Positions 21,502 to 32,748 of a DNA stretch of 64,000 nucleotides are shown piece after piece (position 1 is the stretch's first letter; each line of letters starts with the position of its first letter). The DNA comes from Saprospiraceae bacterium (GTDB lineage Bacteria > Bacteroidota > Bacteroidia > Chitinophagales > Saprospiraceae), in assembly GCA_016722285.1 (NCBI GenBank), contig JADKGI010000002.1:310001-374000 (forward strand). The letters are read 5' to 3'. A program made the translations under genes and the position numbers. The notes under the pieces are model-generated. The model saw only the letters and a program-made list of their open reading frames with translations. It did not search any database and was not told the origin of the DNA.

Positions 21502-23306
21502 ATGAAAATAAAATCAGAAAAACTCATAAATAAAACATACAATCTTATAAAATCAAATTTTATTGGAATTTTTACAATCCTGATATTAAATATAACATAT
21601 TCATCTCAATTCGAATATATTTTCAAATTAAATAATAAAGGAATTGCCGCTCTATTTTTTAGTATGAGTTTACAGCTTTTTATTTATTTCTTAATAATAA
21701 AGATTATTCCAAAAAACTGTATATACACCGTTACCTAAGTTTTTACTTGTTCATTTTATTAATTTGTTTTTCAATCAGCAGCATTGGAAAATTCTATTGG
21801 CGGGAAATTCCTACTTTAAATTTAATTTATGACACTATATTTCAAGATTTTAATTTATTGAATAAATCCCCAGTTTCGTTACCTATTTTAGGAATAGGAA
21901 TACTTAGTATTTTTATCACATTCTACAGTTTTCATAAAAGATACTTAAAAGACAAAATTTTAAATTCACCAAATAGCATTTTATTCATTTTTGGCTTATT
22001 GGTACTAATAAGTTATTCATTATTGGAATTTAAGAATATTAAACATAACAAATGGGCTTATCGAGATATCATTGGACAGGACCCGTTATTAGGTATATTT
22101 AAGAGCTCAAGAATAAATTTTAATAATTTTGTAAGTGGAAAAAAATTAAGTGGAAAATTTAAAAACCTTACTCTAAAAAAAGATGCCCCCAATGTTATAA
22201 TTATTATCTGCGATGCTCTGAGGGATGATCATATTTCACTTAATGACTACCATCGAAAAACAACGCCTTTTTTGGACAGCTTGAGCGAAAAACTGTGTAA
22301 TTTTTACAATTCTCCATTTCATACATCATCATGTACATCCACATTTTGTGGAGTTATTTCGACTTTATATGGAGTAAATTTTGAAGAGTTAAGCAGTACA
22401 AATTTGGGTATCCATGACCTACTTCATTATTATAGTTACAAATTATCTTTTATACTAAGCGGAAGCCACAGGTCATATTACAATTTAACTGACTACTATG
22501 GGAAGCATATTGATAACTATTTTGAGAGTAAAGATATTAAATATATAAGCCCCAAAATACCAGCTTCAAGCGATAGGACACTATTGGCTTATTTAAATTC
22601 AACACAATTTAAATATGATAAAAATGAAAAGCAATTTATGTATTTCCATGTCATGGCACCTCATGAAATTTCATTTAAAGAAAATATCGTGTATAGTGTT
22701 GGCAATAAAAACAGTAAAAGCGATCTAATAAACGACTATGACAATGGCGTAATTCAAGCTGATAATATTCTCAGAGACCTTTATTATAACTTAAAGAATA
22801 AAGGCCTTTTGGAGAATTCTATGCTTATTATAACGTCTGATCACGGCCAAGCACTGAATCAGACAAAAAACTTCTTGCATTATGGACATGGATTCTGGCC
22901 TATAGCAGAAACAATAAATATTCCACTTCTTATTATTGATAGGCAAAATAATTACAGAAATGATTATTCTACCAAAATAGACTTGTACCCCACAATAACT
23001 GATCGATGTTTTGAAAACCCAGAAATCATCAACATGTTACTACCTGGTATTTCTTTATTAAAAAAATCTCCAACATCAAGAAAAACATTTCATCTTGGAG
23101 AACTAAGAAATTATGGCGAGCCTTCAGTTTCAATTATTGAATCTTCAAATGGTATCCCTTTATATAAATATCTCTTTAACCCTTCTGACAAGAAAGCCTA
23201 CCTATTTGATTTAAAGGCTTCAAAAGGTGAAGAAATGATGATTCAAAACGATAGCATATTAAATATTTTAAAAAATGATCACCATAATTATTTAAAGATG
23301 AAATAA
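21502..23306 (+). CDS. Membrane-anchored sulfatase/phosphoethanolamine-transferase-like enzyme, one indel
   Basis: About 600 residues with four or five N-terminal transmembrane helices, then a soluble alkaline-phosphatase-fold domain. The metal/nucleophile signatures are NVIIIICDALRDDHISLNDYHRKTTPFLDSL, a Thr/Ser-rich nucleophile loop SPFHTSSCTSTFCG, and ITSDHGQ followed by HYGHG. The LTA-synthase/EptA-like layout suggests transfer of a phospho-group onto a glycan or lipid on the periplasmic side. The frame breaks at an A run near 21705; the correct join reads CIYIHRYLSFYLFILLICF. No Cys-x-Pro-x-Arg sulfatase signature is seen, so a phosphotransferase is more likely than a sulfatase. Confidence 0.75.
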
Positions 23307-23308
23307 AT

Positions 23309-24219
23309 TTGAAAGTATCTGTCATCATACCCGTGTACAATGCAGCTCCTTTTCTGGATAAATGTATTAATTCAGCGTTGTCACAAAGACAGACAGAGAG
23401 GTATTGTTGATAGATGATACATCAACAGATGATAGCTTATCTAAATGCAGGGAGTGGGAAGCGAAAGACTCAAGAGTAAAGGTCTTAATAAATGATGGAG
23501 GTGTCAAAGGTGCAGGGCCGGCAAGAAACATTGGATTACGCAATGCAGTAAATGAATTTATATCATTTTTGGATGCCGACGATTATTTTTTGGAAGGAAG
23601 ATTTGATGAAGATGAACAATTGTACAAAAGCAGGAATGATGTTGTCAGTATCGCAAGTAGTGTTATTATAAACACTTATAATTTAGAAGATTTTAAATAT
23701 TTAAATCGAAGCTTCGAGCACAATAAAATTTGTGGGGGAAGCCAAGATTACTCCTGGGTGTCAATTTCAAATTTATTATACGGTAGTTCCATAAAAATAA
23801 CTGGATTATCATTAAGAAAAAATGTGGCTTTATCTCTACAAGGTTTTAATGAAAATTTAAAACAATGCGAGGACACTGACTTTTTGGTAAGGTTGATATT
23901 AAATTATTCTCTATTTACACCTATAGTAGGAAATCCGGTCTGTGTAAGAAATGTACACAAGTCAAACACAATAGCCAATATTTTAGAATCAATCTATTAT
24001 CGAAAAATAATTTATAAGAAATTTATGAAACTGGCTATATTTACATTAAAAGATTTTAACCTTTTTATGGATTTATTAAAATCTTACTTTGAAATTGACT
24101 TAATATCATTAATAGGGGAAAAAGACTTAAAGTATAAGAAAATGTATAAAGTACTTTTAAGTCCAATAATCATTTTCAAGCTAATATTTATTACTAAATC
24201 AATGAATGAAGTGATTTAA
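23309..24219 (+). CDS. Glycosyltransferase family 2, one indel near the N-terminus
   Basis: Starts at TTG 23309 with LKVSVIIPVYNAAPFLDKCINSALSQ, the GT2 N-terminal signature. A one-base shift near 23400 leads to VLLIDDTSTDDSLSKC, the nucleotide-binding Asp-Asp motif, then RNIGLRNAVNEFISFLDADDYF with the metal-binding DADD. CEDTDFLVRLI is the likely catalytic-loop ED motif. About 300 residues. Two bases after the sulfatase-like stop, so same transcript. Last gene of the plus-strand run; repeat B follows. Confidence 0.85.
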
Positions 24220-24372
24220 AAACATATTGTTAATTCCTATGCAAGTCATTGAAAATCAGCATTTCATCAAATTTAATGCCATAGCTTTGGCTATGAAAAT
24301 GAAATTTTATATCAATCTGAATTCCAAGCACTTTCATATCATTTTAACATACGTTTTTAATTGACTTCAATG
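24216..24372. repeat. Dispersed non-coding repeat B, copy 2
   Basis: Second copy of the repeat at 9690-9892, lacking that copy's palindromic insert. It sits exactly between convergent genes, overlapping the last bases of the GT2 gene on its left and ending 2 bases before the stop of the minus-strand GT2 gene on its right. A role as a bidirectional 3'-end element is possible; no strong hairpin with T-tract is evident. Confidence 0.7.
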
Positions 24373-24373
24373 A

Positions 24374-25278
24374 TTAGAATCTGTATTGAAAGGATTTATT
24401 CAGAAAACTTTCACAAAATTTTACATATATGATTCTGATGATAAGTTTCATATATTCCTTTGGATATTTTAAAATATACATTATATTATCAAAAAGAGCT
24501 TTGAATATTTTTGATTGGTTATATTTAATATGGCCAATCAATATTAAAATATTAGAAAGGCACAATTTTCTCTTTAAGTAACTCTCTTTTATATGCAAGT
24601 TGAGGCTAAGTAAATCATTAAAGCATAAAATCTTTGAATTATGATTTTCTGATAATTTTTTCCTAAACCTGCCCCATTTTCTGAATTATAATGATAAATA
24701 TTGGTGTGCTTTTTGATTATTTTAAGTTCATAAATGGCATTTACTCTCAATAAAAGGTGTAAATCCTGACTATTTACCAATTCCTTTTTAAATCTAACCT
24801 GGCAAAAAACCTCTTGCTCAAAAGCAAATGTCGTAAACGCATCAAAAGGATAAAGTTCATATTCATTTTGCACATCAAACTTGGGTATTTTCAACAATTT
24901 ACCATTTTCATAAATCAACATTCCGGTTCTAAAAACCTTGTATTCCGGAAATTGAATTATTCCAACATACAAAACCCGCAGATGATCCGGTAAGTATTCA
25001 TCGTCACTATCCTGAAAACAGATCCACTCTCCCTTTGCAAGGCTTATTCCATGATTTCGGGCGGCACTTCGTTCCTGATTTTGCTGCCATACATACTTTA
25101 TCCTCTCATCTTTATATGACTCAACGACATCTCTCGTATGGTCAGTCGAGCCATCATCCACAATGATCAACTCCCAATCTGTAAAAGTTTGAGAAATGAT
25201 ACTATCTATAGGTTGCCGGATGATATAACCTCGATTGTAAGTTGGAATAATGATGGAGAAAAATGGAGACCTATTCAT
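24374..25278 (-). CDS. Glycosyltransferase family 2, one indel near the C-terminus
   Basis: GT-A enzyme: FSIIIPTYNRGYIIRQPIDSIISQTF, then LIIVDDGSTDHT, QERSAARNHGISLAKGEWICFQDSDDEYLPDHL with the metal-binding DSDD, and SQDLHLLLRV in place of the ED motif. The longest open frame starts at 25323, but the ATG at 25278 (MNRSPFFSIIIP) is the normal family start and overlaps the upstream gene's stop by 8 bases. The frame breaks near 24595, where LASTCI-stop continues in another frame as a helical C-terminus to 24374. About 300 residues in all. Confidence 0.83.
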
Positions 25279-26482
25279 TAACTTTAAGTTTTGAAAGTTG
25301 CTTCTCAATGACTTCCTTTCCATATCTTTTCATAGCTTCATCCTTTGCCAATTCCTTTTTTTTGATAAGTAATTCCGGATTATTTATATATGTTAACAAT
25401 GAATTTTTGAGATCAACTACATTATTAAATAAATTCAAGTTTTGCAAATCCACAGACTCATTAAAATATTGAGCTGATATAAATATTGGTTGAGGTGATA
25501 TGGCAATATCAGAAAAATTTCCTGTCACTTTAGTTTTTCCATACCTTTCTTTGATCACCTTGACAACACAATCAAGTTTTAATGGACTCACAATTATATC
25601 TGACTCAATTAAAAATTTTCTCATTTCAGATTGCGATACATTATTCCAATTGACAGAGCATGATATCATTTTGTTTTTTATGAAAGACAAATTATACATC
25701 AACTTTTTCATTTCGTTTTTATGACCACAACCAATAAACCTAATGGCAATAGGGTGAAGTAAAGTTTCTTCACCAATTCCATTAATTACTTTATAAAGCA
25801 ATCCTACATCTCTGGTATTTTTATCAATTCGACCTACAATAGATAGATATACTTTTTTGCTAGAAGCACTTTTCTTTGGATTATCAAAATTGGTCTTATA
25901 CATTTTTAAAGGTAAATACATTACATTTCCAGTGTGAACCTGTTTATATGTCTTTAATGCATATTCCATGATTTCTATGTCAGGAAAAGCAAAATATCGG
26001 ACTCCTTTGTTAATTTTAGCAATGCTGGCAAAATATTGATTTCCAATTACTTCTTTTATTAAAAATTTCAGAAGATTGAATATATTATAAGGATTTAAAC
26101 TAGTATTTAAATGCCTAAGCGGTTCGAATTGTCTGTTTGCATTGTGAATTCTTAATATTAAATTTGGGTGATCTATGTAAGTGAATGACTTTACATTTTG
26201 GGTAATGGTATTAATAAAAACAATATCTGATGATTGAATAATATTTAAACTTTCCCTAATACATTTATGATGAGAATAAAAGTTTTCAAATATGTGAAAA
26301 GTTAATTTTGTATATAGCTCAAATGATGATTCAACTATTGAAAATACATCCTTTTTCAGAATCAGATGTATTGTTTTCAATTTCTTCTCATATTGCATAA
26401 TAAACATGTCAACCAGTTCCTGAAGATTGTCTGCATGGAAATCAAGTTCGATTATACTTATAGAAATTCGATCTGAGGACAC
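25271..26482 (-). CDS. GT-B fold glycosyltransferase (GT4-like), divergent
   Basis: 403 residues, intact. The N-terminal half is a variable Rossmann domain containing a VFINTITQNVKSF strand-helix and a HPNLILRIHNANR segment. The C-terminal half starts with VYLSIVGRIDKNTRDVGLLYKVI, a typical beginning of a GT-B donor domain, and ends with SDIIVSPLKLDC and a helix with repeated Lys/Glu. The classical E-x7-E motif is not obvious, so family assignment is by fold pattern and context. The start is a GTG at 26482. Translationally coupled to the downstream GT2 gene. Confidence 0.6.
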   Translation of the reverse strand: MSSDRISISIIELDFHADNLQELVDMFIMQYEKKLKTIHLILKKDVFSIVESSFELYTKLTFHIFENFYSHHKCIRESLNIIQSSDIVFINTITQNVKSFTYIDHPNLILRIHNANRQFEPLRHLNTSLNPYNIFNLLKFLIKEVIGNQYFASIAKINKGVRYFAFPDIEIMEYALKTYKQVHTGNVMYLPLKMYKTNFDNPKKSASSKKVYLSIVGRIDKNTRDVGLLYKVINGIGEETLLHPIAIRFIGCGHKNEMKKLMYNLSFIKNKMISCSVNWNNVSQSEMRKFLIESDIIVSPLKLDCVVKVIKERYGKTKVTGNFSDIAISPQPIFISAQYFNESVDLQNLNLFNNVVDLKNSLLTYINNPELLIKKKELAKDEAMKRYGKEVIEKQLSKLKVNE

Positions 26483-26543
26483 AAAGTGATTTATTAATTA
26501 AGAATCTTGTTAACTTTACAATCGTAAATACAATCATCCTATA

Positions 26544-27553
26544 ATGGATAATCTATTAAAAACCGAGTCAGAAGAAATCCTTTCAAATGCTGATTGCAAA
26601 CAAAAATACAGGGATTTTTTCAGGACTAAGCCAGCGCTTCCTGTTTTTTTTCATCCTGATTGGTTGGATATCACTTCCAAAGGCGGATCGTGGGATGTAG
26701 CATTGACTACTGATAAGTCCGGGGATATTACGGCTATTCTACCCTATTATATCACAAAGAAATACGGACAAAGGGCTATAATTATGCCTCCTTGACTCCT
26801 TATGGCGGGATATATATTGTAGCAAACTATGCTTCAAAAACAGAAACGTACATCAAAAATGAAAAAGAATTCATCTCTGAATTGATTTCCTGTCTCCCAG
26901 AAAACATAGTTTATTACAGCCAGTCTTATTTCTATAATTTCAATAACTGGCTCCCATTCTATTGGAAAGGATATCAACAAACCACCCGTTATTCTTTTGT
27001 GATAAATGACCTCAGGCATTGGTCTATCGATAATGTTTCGACAAATATTCGAAATAAAATAAAAAAAGCTGATCAGGAATTAAAGATTATTACAATAGAT
27101 GATCCTTCCATCATCTATAAACAAATTTATAATGTATTATACAACAAGGACATACATCTTTCATTATCTCTGGACACGTTTTTAGCTTTGGATAGATGGC
27201 TAAAAAGTGAAGGAAAAAGGTTGATGCTTGGAGCGGTGGATTCTCAGGGCAATATTCATGCTTCTATATACCTGCTCTTTGATCTTGATAAAACTTATAG
27301 TTTGATAATCGGATCGGATATTTCACTGCGCCAGAGCGGAGCCGTTCCTTTTGTTATATATCATGCTATAAAAGAATCATCAAAAAGGGCATCAGCTTTT
27401 GATTTTGAAGGGAGCATGCTTGAATCCTTATTTGATCTTTTTGCCGGCTTCGGAGGTACCCTGACACCGTATTACCGTATCTATAAAGCCAAAAATATAT
27501 TTTGGGATATCGCTTATAGAATCAAATCATACTATGACAAAAGTAATCGTTGA
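26544..27553 (+). CDS. FemAB/GNAT-type acyltransferase-like protein, one indel
   Basis: About 336 residues. The N-terminal part (to 26795) has FFRTKPALPVFFHPDWLDITSKGGSWDVALTTD and AILPYYITKKYGQRAIIMPP, a pattern of the BioF2/CelD-like GNAT domain. A missing T near 26790 stops the frame; adding it gives IIMPPLTPYGGIYI and continues to 27553. The second half has the matching tandem acetyltransferase fold with a GAVPFVIYHAIKESSKRASAFDFEGSM core. These proteins commonly sit in glycan loci and may modify a sugar or peptide. Overlaps the deacetylase gene by 20 bases. Confidence 0.72.
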
Positions 27554-28889
27554 TACGGGCCATAACCGAAATAATATATTCTTTGCAAGACTATCTTATG
27601 TTCTCAATTTTATAGAAAAGCACCCTTCTGCCCCTGATGATGTCAGATTTAGCTTGAATGATCCAAAAAAAGAAGGCATCACTATTTCATATTCTGATAC
27701 CTTATCTGACTTTCAGGTCATTCCACAGTCTCGTTTTTTCATAAATGACGACATCAATGTTCCATCTATAAAGTGTCTCGGAGTCAATTACCTTGGATTT
27801 TCACTAAAAGGATTTTCCAATCGTGATGGGGCTGATTTTATCCCTTTTGATATATTTGAGACTATCTTCTTTCATATCAGCAGATATGAGGAGTGGGCTT
27901 GTTCGGAAAGTCAACTGGATGTGCATAACACCATGAAATCTTCTGAGCAATATTTGGTGAAAAACGGTCTCCATGATGTGCCTTTGGTAGATCTTCTGGT
28001 TCATTACTTTTATTCCAAAATTGGACTTCAACCTAAAAACATCCAAACTTCTTACACCATCACTCATGATATAGATGTTATGTCCAAATATCCATCTTTT
28101 TATAAGTTCATACGTGGATATGGTAACATTATTTTGTACCAAAAACACAAGTTGAAAAACTTAGCGCTGCATACCTATCATTATATGCTTTTTATATTGG
28201 GAATTTGCCCTGACCCATATGACACTTTTGATTGGCTGCTGATTAAAGATCATCCTCCGATTCAGGATAAAGTGATATATTGGTTATCCGGCGGTACGAC
28301 TAAATTTGAAGGATTCTTTAATATTACGGATAAGAAAGTAAAACAGATAATGCAATTGGCTAAATCACATGGTTATGAAATTGGCCTTCACCCGAGTTAT
28401 GATTCTTTTGAAAATGATACAACCCTAATAAACGAGAAGAGAATCCTTGAATCAATTTCGGGTCACAAAATTATACACAGCAGGCAACATTTCTTAAGAT
28501 ACAGTATTAGAATTACAGGTAAAATATTGGAGAAAGCAAACCTTGAAACAGACTCAAGTCTGGGTTTTAGGGATAGGATCGGATTTCGTTGTGGGACAGG
28601 ATTTCCTTATCATCTTTATGATTTTGAAAGAGAAAAGCCTTTCAAGTTTTTAGAATTGCCATTGGTAGTAATGGACATGGCGGCCATGCACGAATGCGGC
28701 TGGAATAGTTTAAAATGGACCGAGCATATCAACCAATTTATTCAAGCCAACCAAAAATATACTGCGATTTCATTAAATTTTCACAACAGTTTTTTTGATC
28801 CGGTGCTAACAGATGCCAAAATGCTCAAAGATTGGTATATCCAATCCTTCGTTAGCTTAGGTAGGGATTCGTTGGATGTTTCTAAGTAA
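27534..28889 (+). CDS. Polysaccharide deacetylase family protein
   Basis: 451 residues, intact. The N-terminal roughly 150 residues form a domain found in Bacteroidota deacetylases and contain FIPFDIFETIFFHISRYEEW. The NodB-like barrel follows: SYTITHDIDVM supplies the metal-binding Asp and the DID pair, EIGLHPSYDS supplies HxxxxS, and SLNFHNSFFDP supplies a further His. It would remove N- or O-acetyl groups from a glycan or its lipid-linked precursor. No signal peptide, so probably cytoplasmic or non-classically exported. Stops 8 bases past the end of the convergent GT gene at 28882. Confidence 0.82.
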   Translation: MTKVIVDTGHNRNNIFFARLSYVLNFIEKHPSAPDDVRFSLNDPKKEGITISYSDTLSDFQVIPQSRFFINDDINVPSIKCLGVNYLGFSLKGFSNRDGADFIPFDIFETIFFHISRYEEWACSESQLDVHNTMKSSEQYLVKNGLHDVPLVDLLVHYFYSKIGLQPKNIQTSYTITHDIDVMSKYPSFYKFIRGYGNIILYQKHKLKNLALHTYHYMLFILGICPDPYDTFDWLLIKDHPPIQDKVIYWLSGGTTKFEGFFNITDKKVKQIMQLAKSHGYEIGLHPSYDSFENDTTLINEKRILESISGHKIIHSRQHFLRYSIRITGKILEKANLETDSSLGFRDRIGFRCGTGFPYHLYDFEREKPFKFLELPLVVMDMAAMHECGWNSLKWTEHINQFIQANQKYTAISLNFHNSFFDPVLTDAKMLKDWYIQSFVSLGRDSLDVSK

Positions 28890-30153
28890 TAATAAGATGA
28901 GCCAATTGTTCTACTCTTGCATCCCAGGACAAATGGTCCAACGGCAGGGAATATTTTGTCGGAGTATTGTTCTTCCAGTTGAGGTAGTTGGAATAAATAA
29001 ACGATTGTGTCTTGGAGGCTGCACCGCTATCTACACTGGATATCACCAGTCCACATCCAGTTTCATCAAAAATGGTTGATAATTCAACATCCATAACCCC
29101 ATTTATAAGTGCCAGTATTGGGTTTGAACTTCCGAGATACTCATAAAATTTTCCTGTAAGAATTCCGGATTGTTCCGTATTAGCCCATGTTAAAAGAAGA
29201 TTAATATTGGCGTGATCCTGTATTTTCTTTGCTTCTATATTTGAGACCAAACCACAATCAATTAAATTATCTCCTAGAGCAAATTCTTCTCCCAATTTTG
29301 ACCAGTAAGCAAAATCCTTCCCCGCATACACAATAACAATGTCGTCCGATGGTATTCTGTTAGAAGCTATAAGATTCTGAATGCTTTGAAACAGTAACTG
29401 AGGTTGGCTAAGATTTCTGTATAGAGACCCTGTGTAAGAAATAGTAAATTTTTTATTTTTTAATTCATCAGGCTTCCTCGTAGATACGCCATTCAAAATA
29501 GTTGTAGCATCACATTGTAAAGTTTTTATGTGGTTTCCCAATCCATCTGACACAACAATAGCATGATCCGATTTTCTAAGCATTTTTTGCCAAATCCATT
29601 TTTGAAGGGAAGTGAAAACCGTATTTCTTCTAATCCTATCAATCGGGAAATCATGAAAACTAACGGTCCATTTAGTAGCAGGATATTTGAGTTTAAGCAG
29701 ATAACCTATGAATACATTTGCAAATGGCCGGTATGAAGTAATGATATATTTTTCTTCCTGAGGCTGAAGAATTTTCTTACCCCTCCGATATCCATTGATA
29801 ATATATAGCATCCCTCCTTCCCCCAGGAGGAGATTGAAGGGAAATGATTCATTGAGCCTTATCAGAAATCGAGTGAGCCTTCCCGATTTTTTATCCTCTG
29901 AAAAATGCGTGTCCTTTCTCTTTCTAAATTTTGCAGCAATCGTCCGATAATCAAAGGTGGTCAATGATGTCACTTCCACAGTTTCTAACGGCATGGTTTC
30001 AGTCTCCAGCAATCCATTATTTGAAGTAGTCAGGACATGCACTTTTTCAAAATAGCTGGAAAGACCTGTAGCAAAGTAAAAATTTCGCTTCACAGCGATA
30101 GATTTTATCGGTGGAAAATAATAGGATATGTAAAGAAGTGACTTAGACTTCAT
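28882..30153 (-). CDS. GT-B fold glycosyltransferase (GT4-like)
   Basis: 423 residues, intact. It starts MKSKSLLYISYYFPPIKSIAVKRNFYF, the common Tyr-Tyr-Phe-Pro-Pro opening of WbuB-like glycosyltransferases. It has HAIVVSDGLGNHIK ahead of the donor domain, FTISYTGSLYRNLSQPQLLFQSI at its start, and INLLLTWANTEQSGILTGKFYEYLGSSNPILALI as the nucleotide-sugar-binding region with the Lys-x-x-Glu pattern. Transfers a hexose or aminosugar in capsule or O-antigen synthesis; specificity not deducible. Convergent with the deacetylase gene. Confidence 0.85.
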   Translation of the reverse strand: MKSKSLLYISYYFPPIKSIAVKRNFYFATGLSSYFEKVHVLTTSNNGLLETETMPLETVEVTSLTTFDYRTIAAKFRKRKDTHFSEDKKSGRLTRFLIRLNESFPFNLLLGEGGMLYIINGYRRGKKILQPQEEKYIITSYRPFANVFIGYLLKLKYPATKWTVSFHDFPIDRIRRNTVFTSLQKWIWQKMLRKSDHAIVVSDGLGNHIKTLQCDATTILNGVSTRKPDELKNKKFTISYTGSLYRNLSQPQLLFQSIQNLIASNRIPSDDIVIVYAGKDFAYWSKLGEEFALGDNLIDCGLVSNIEAKKIQDHANINLLLTWANTEQSGILTGKFYEYLGSSNPILALINGVMDVELSTIFDETGCGLVISSVDSGAASKTQSFIYSNYLNWKNNTPTKYSLPLDHLSWDARVEQLAHLIIT

Positions 30154-30245
30154 GATTTTCAGGAAACTTGAATTTCTATCTTGCAGATAAAGGATTTGTT
30201 CGGAAAGCTGTAAAACAGATGGAATAAAAGAAGTACTACAAAACC

Positions 30246-31412
30246 TTAATGCTTGAATTCGGATAGCTTCTCTTCAAATTCCATTTTTTCAACAAAATTA
30301 TTTATTGCTGCATCATAAGATTTGAAAATAAGATTTTCACTATATTCTTTTGTCATCTTTTTTCTTCCCATTTTTCCCATTACAAGCATATCCGCATTAT
30401 CCAATCGAAGGAATTTTTCCATACTAAGCACTAATGACTCGATATTTCTTCCTTCACAAATATAGCCATTTACACCATCATCTACTATTTCCCGACATCC
30501 TACATTGTCAGAGGTGATGATAGGTGTCTCCATCGCAGCAGCTTCCATTAAAATACGTGACACTCCTTCTCTGTAGTAGGAGGGAAAAACCAAACATGAT
30601 GATTTTTCCAAAAAGGGCCTGACGTCAGAAGTTTCTCCCAGATATTTAATAATTTTTTGGTTCTGCCAGGTAGTAATCTGCGAGTAAGGTATCGAATTAG
30701 GGTTTTCCTGATCGATAAAACCTAAGATGAAGAATCTAACGTTAGAGTATTTAGCTTTTATGATTTTAGCTGCTTCGACAAATTCAATAATACCTTTATC
30801 TCTGAGTATCCTTCCTGCAAATAGAAACGATTTAGCACCAACAAATTTCTTATCTGTAGTTGGACAGAACCAATCAATATTTATCCCTTCGCTCTTCAAA
30901 ACCCTGGATTTTTTCCTGTTGGTTATTCTTTTATAAATAAATACATCGCGATCATTTGTATTCAAAAACCAAGTTTCTTTACTCAGATAACTCGCAATTC
31001 TATACAAAAAGAGTGTAATCCATCGGACAAATAAATTTTTAAATTCAAATAAATGTCCTAGTCCTGTTGTAATAATAATGGAGGGAATCTTGCAGTAAGC
31101 TGCTGCAAAACTGCCGTATATATTCGGTTTGATGGTGTAATGAAATACCAAATCCGGTCTGATAGTTTGATATAATCTAACCAATTGAAAAATCAATCTG
31201 AATTCAGAAAAAGGATTGGTTCCATAATTTTTCATGTCGATTTCATAATAATCTATTCCTTCTGAGATCAAATTTGAAGTAAAGCTGTCTTTTGGCGCTA
31301 TGACCACAATATTAAAGCCTTGTGATTTGAGATGGCGTATAAGTCCAAGCCTGAAGTTATGGATACTCCAAGATGTATTAGCGACAAGTGCTATGGTCTT
31401 CTTTTTAATCAT
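30246..31412 (-). CDS. Glycosyltransferase family 4
   Basis: 388 residues, intact. The N-terminus is IALVANTSWSIHNFRLGLIRHLKSQGF; PDLVFHYTIKPNIYGSFAAAYCKIPSIIITTGLGHLFE is the PglA/CapM-like acceptor block. The donor domain opens with FLFAGRILRDKGIIEFVEAAKII and carries the catalytic E-x7-E as EGVSRILMEAAAMETPII (residues about 285-302). Most like retaining transferases that add galactose or GalNAc-type residues. Upstream is the DUF4143 ATPase gene on the same strand, 16 bases away. Confidence 0.9.
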   Translation of the reverse strand: MIKKKTIALVANTSWSIHNFRLGLIRHLKSQGFNIVVIAPKDSFTSNLISEGIDYYEIDMKNYGTNPFSEFRLIFQLVRLYQTIRPDLVFHYTIKPNIYGSFAAAYCKIPSIIITTGLGHLFEFKNLFVRWITLFLYRIASYLSKETWFLNTNDRDVFIYKRITNRKKSRVLKSEGINIDWFCPTTDKKFVGAKSFLFAGRILRDKGIIEFVEAAKIIKAKYSNVRFFILGFIDQENPNSIPYSQITTWQNQKIIKYLGETSDVRPFLEKSSCLVFPSYYREGVSRILMEAAAMETPIITSDNVGCREIVDDGVNGYICEGRNIESLVLSMEKFLRLDNADMLVMGKMGRKKMTKEYSENLIFKSYDAAINNFVEKMEFEEKLSEFKH

Positions 31413-31427
31413 TCAGTCGTTTAAATA

Positions 31428-32600
31428 TTAAGCTATTGTTTTTGAATGATCAAAGCGATGTATATCTCTCCATCGTATGATATTGACATCAGTCAGCTTC
31501 AGCGTTTCTGCCCCGGTATATATAATATTCATATTCAACGTTTTATCCGCCAGCTTCAGTTTATTCATGTTGGTCAAAAACTCAGTTTTGAATGTAAGTC
31601 CTGATTTCAATTCACTCATCCGCACCTCATCATAGGAGATGGTCTCCAGCAAATCTACTTCCAATCCGTTGCTGTCTCTGAAGAAAAACATCTCTATCTC
31701 CTGATGTCTGTGGGCATTGAACTTTTTCTTTTCGGCTATCACAAAATTTTCAAATAACACACCAAATTTAGACGATCCTTTCAACGCCTCTTTGTCATGA
31801 ATATCGAGTAGATGACATAGCAATCCGATATCATAAAAGTATATTTTCGGAGATTTGATGAGCCTCTTGCCAAAATTTTTGTGGTAAGCCGGCAACAAAA
31901 ATATAATATAACTGCTCTGTAAGATTGATAACCAAGCTTTGACAGTATTTGCTGCTACATTGAGCTGATTACTAAAGTGAGCCAGATTGAGCTGACCGCC
32001 CACATGATGTGCCAATAACTTGAGAAACGTTCTGAATACCGATAGACTGCCTATATTGATCAAGTCAGAAACATCCCTTTCGAGGTATGTGCGTATATAA
32101 TTCCTGTAAAATATTTTACTCGGAATCTCATTTACTACTTTGCCTGGGTAAAAACCCTGCAGCATCATATCTTCCAGTTCTTGGTCAGATTTTACAGGTT
32201 CCAATTCTTCGAAGTCCAATGGAAATAAGGTGGAAAGATCAACCCTCCCAGCCAGAGACTGCGAAATATGTCGATGCATCAGGTAGTTATGCGAACCTGA
32301 AAGCACATACCTCCCCGGAGTTCTGTCTTTATCAACAATACCCTGGAGATAAGAAAATAGTTCCGGCATTTTTTGTGCTTCATCTATGATGACTCCATCA
32401 TTATAGGTTTCAAAAAAACCTCTTGGATCCAACTTAGCAATATTCAGTATATCCGGGTCTTCCATGCTTAGGTATTTGTAGCCGGAAAAACCATTTTTAA
32501 TCGTGGATTTACCAGCTTGTCGAGGTCCCACCAAACTTATGACGGGATAATATTTAGCCGTATTTTTGAGATGATGTATTAACGCCCTGTTAAGTTCCAA
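31428..32600 (-). CDS. AAA_14/DUF4143 family ATPase
   Basis: 390 residues, intact. Walker A GPRQAGKST at 25-33, Walker B GVIIDEAQ at 69-76, and a sensor-like LSGSHNYLM near 104. From about 200 a DUF4143 C-terminal region with winged-helix and nuclease-like parts (HVGGQLNLAHFSNQLNV, FFRDSNGLEVDLLE, the latter resembling an E-x-D nuclease-fold motif). These ATPases are abundant and patchily distributed in bacteria; function unknown. It interrupts a run of glycan genes, and a six-unit 22-bp repeat array lies upstream. A second member, at 44364-45580, is much diverged. Confidence 0.88.
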   Translation of the reverse strand: MELNRALIHHLKNTAKYYPVISLVGPRQAGKSTIKNGFSGYKYLSMEDPDILNIAKLDPRGFFETYNDGVIIDEAQKMPELFSYLQGIVDKDRTPGRYVLSGSHNYLMHRHISQSLAGRVDLSTLFPLDFEELEPVKSDQELEDMMLQGFYPGKVVNEIPSKIFYRNYIRTYLERDVSDLINIGSLSVFRTFLKLLAHHVGGQLNLAHFSNQLNVAANTVKAWLSILQSSYIIFLLPAYHKNFGKRLIKSPKIYFYDIGLLCHLLDIHDKEALKGSSKFGVLFENFVIAEKKKFNAHRHQEIEMFFFRDSNGLEVDLLETISYDEVRMSELKSGLTFKTEFLTNMNKLKLADKTLNMNIIYTGAETLKLTDVNIIRWRDIHRFDHSKTIA

Positions 32601-32748
32601 ATCCGTATCGATTTATTGGGATTAGCGGCACAATCTTTCCCGCTATTCCTACACTTTTTAAAATTAGGACAAATTTATACACAATATATTAATTATCAGG
32701 TATTTTGTCTCGATAATTTGAGATAAACATACACTTAAATTGAGGTTT

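Noticed and set aside
21502..23306. Classical sulfatase
   Set aside because: No Cys/Ser-x-Pro-x-Arg signature; the N-terminal membrane helices and Thr-rich nucleophile loop fit phosphoglycol or phosphoethanolamine transferases better.
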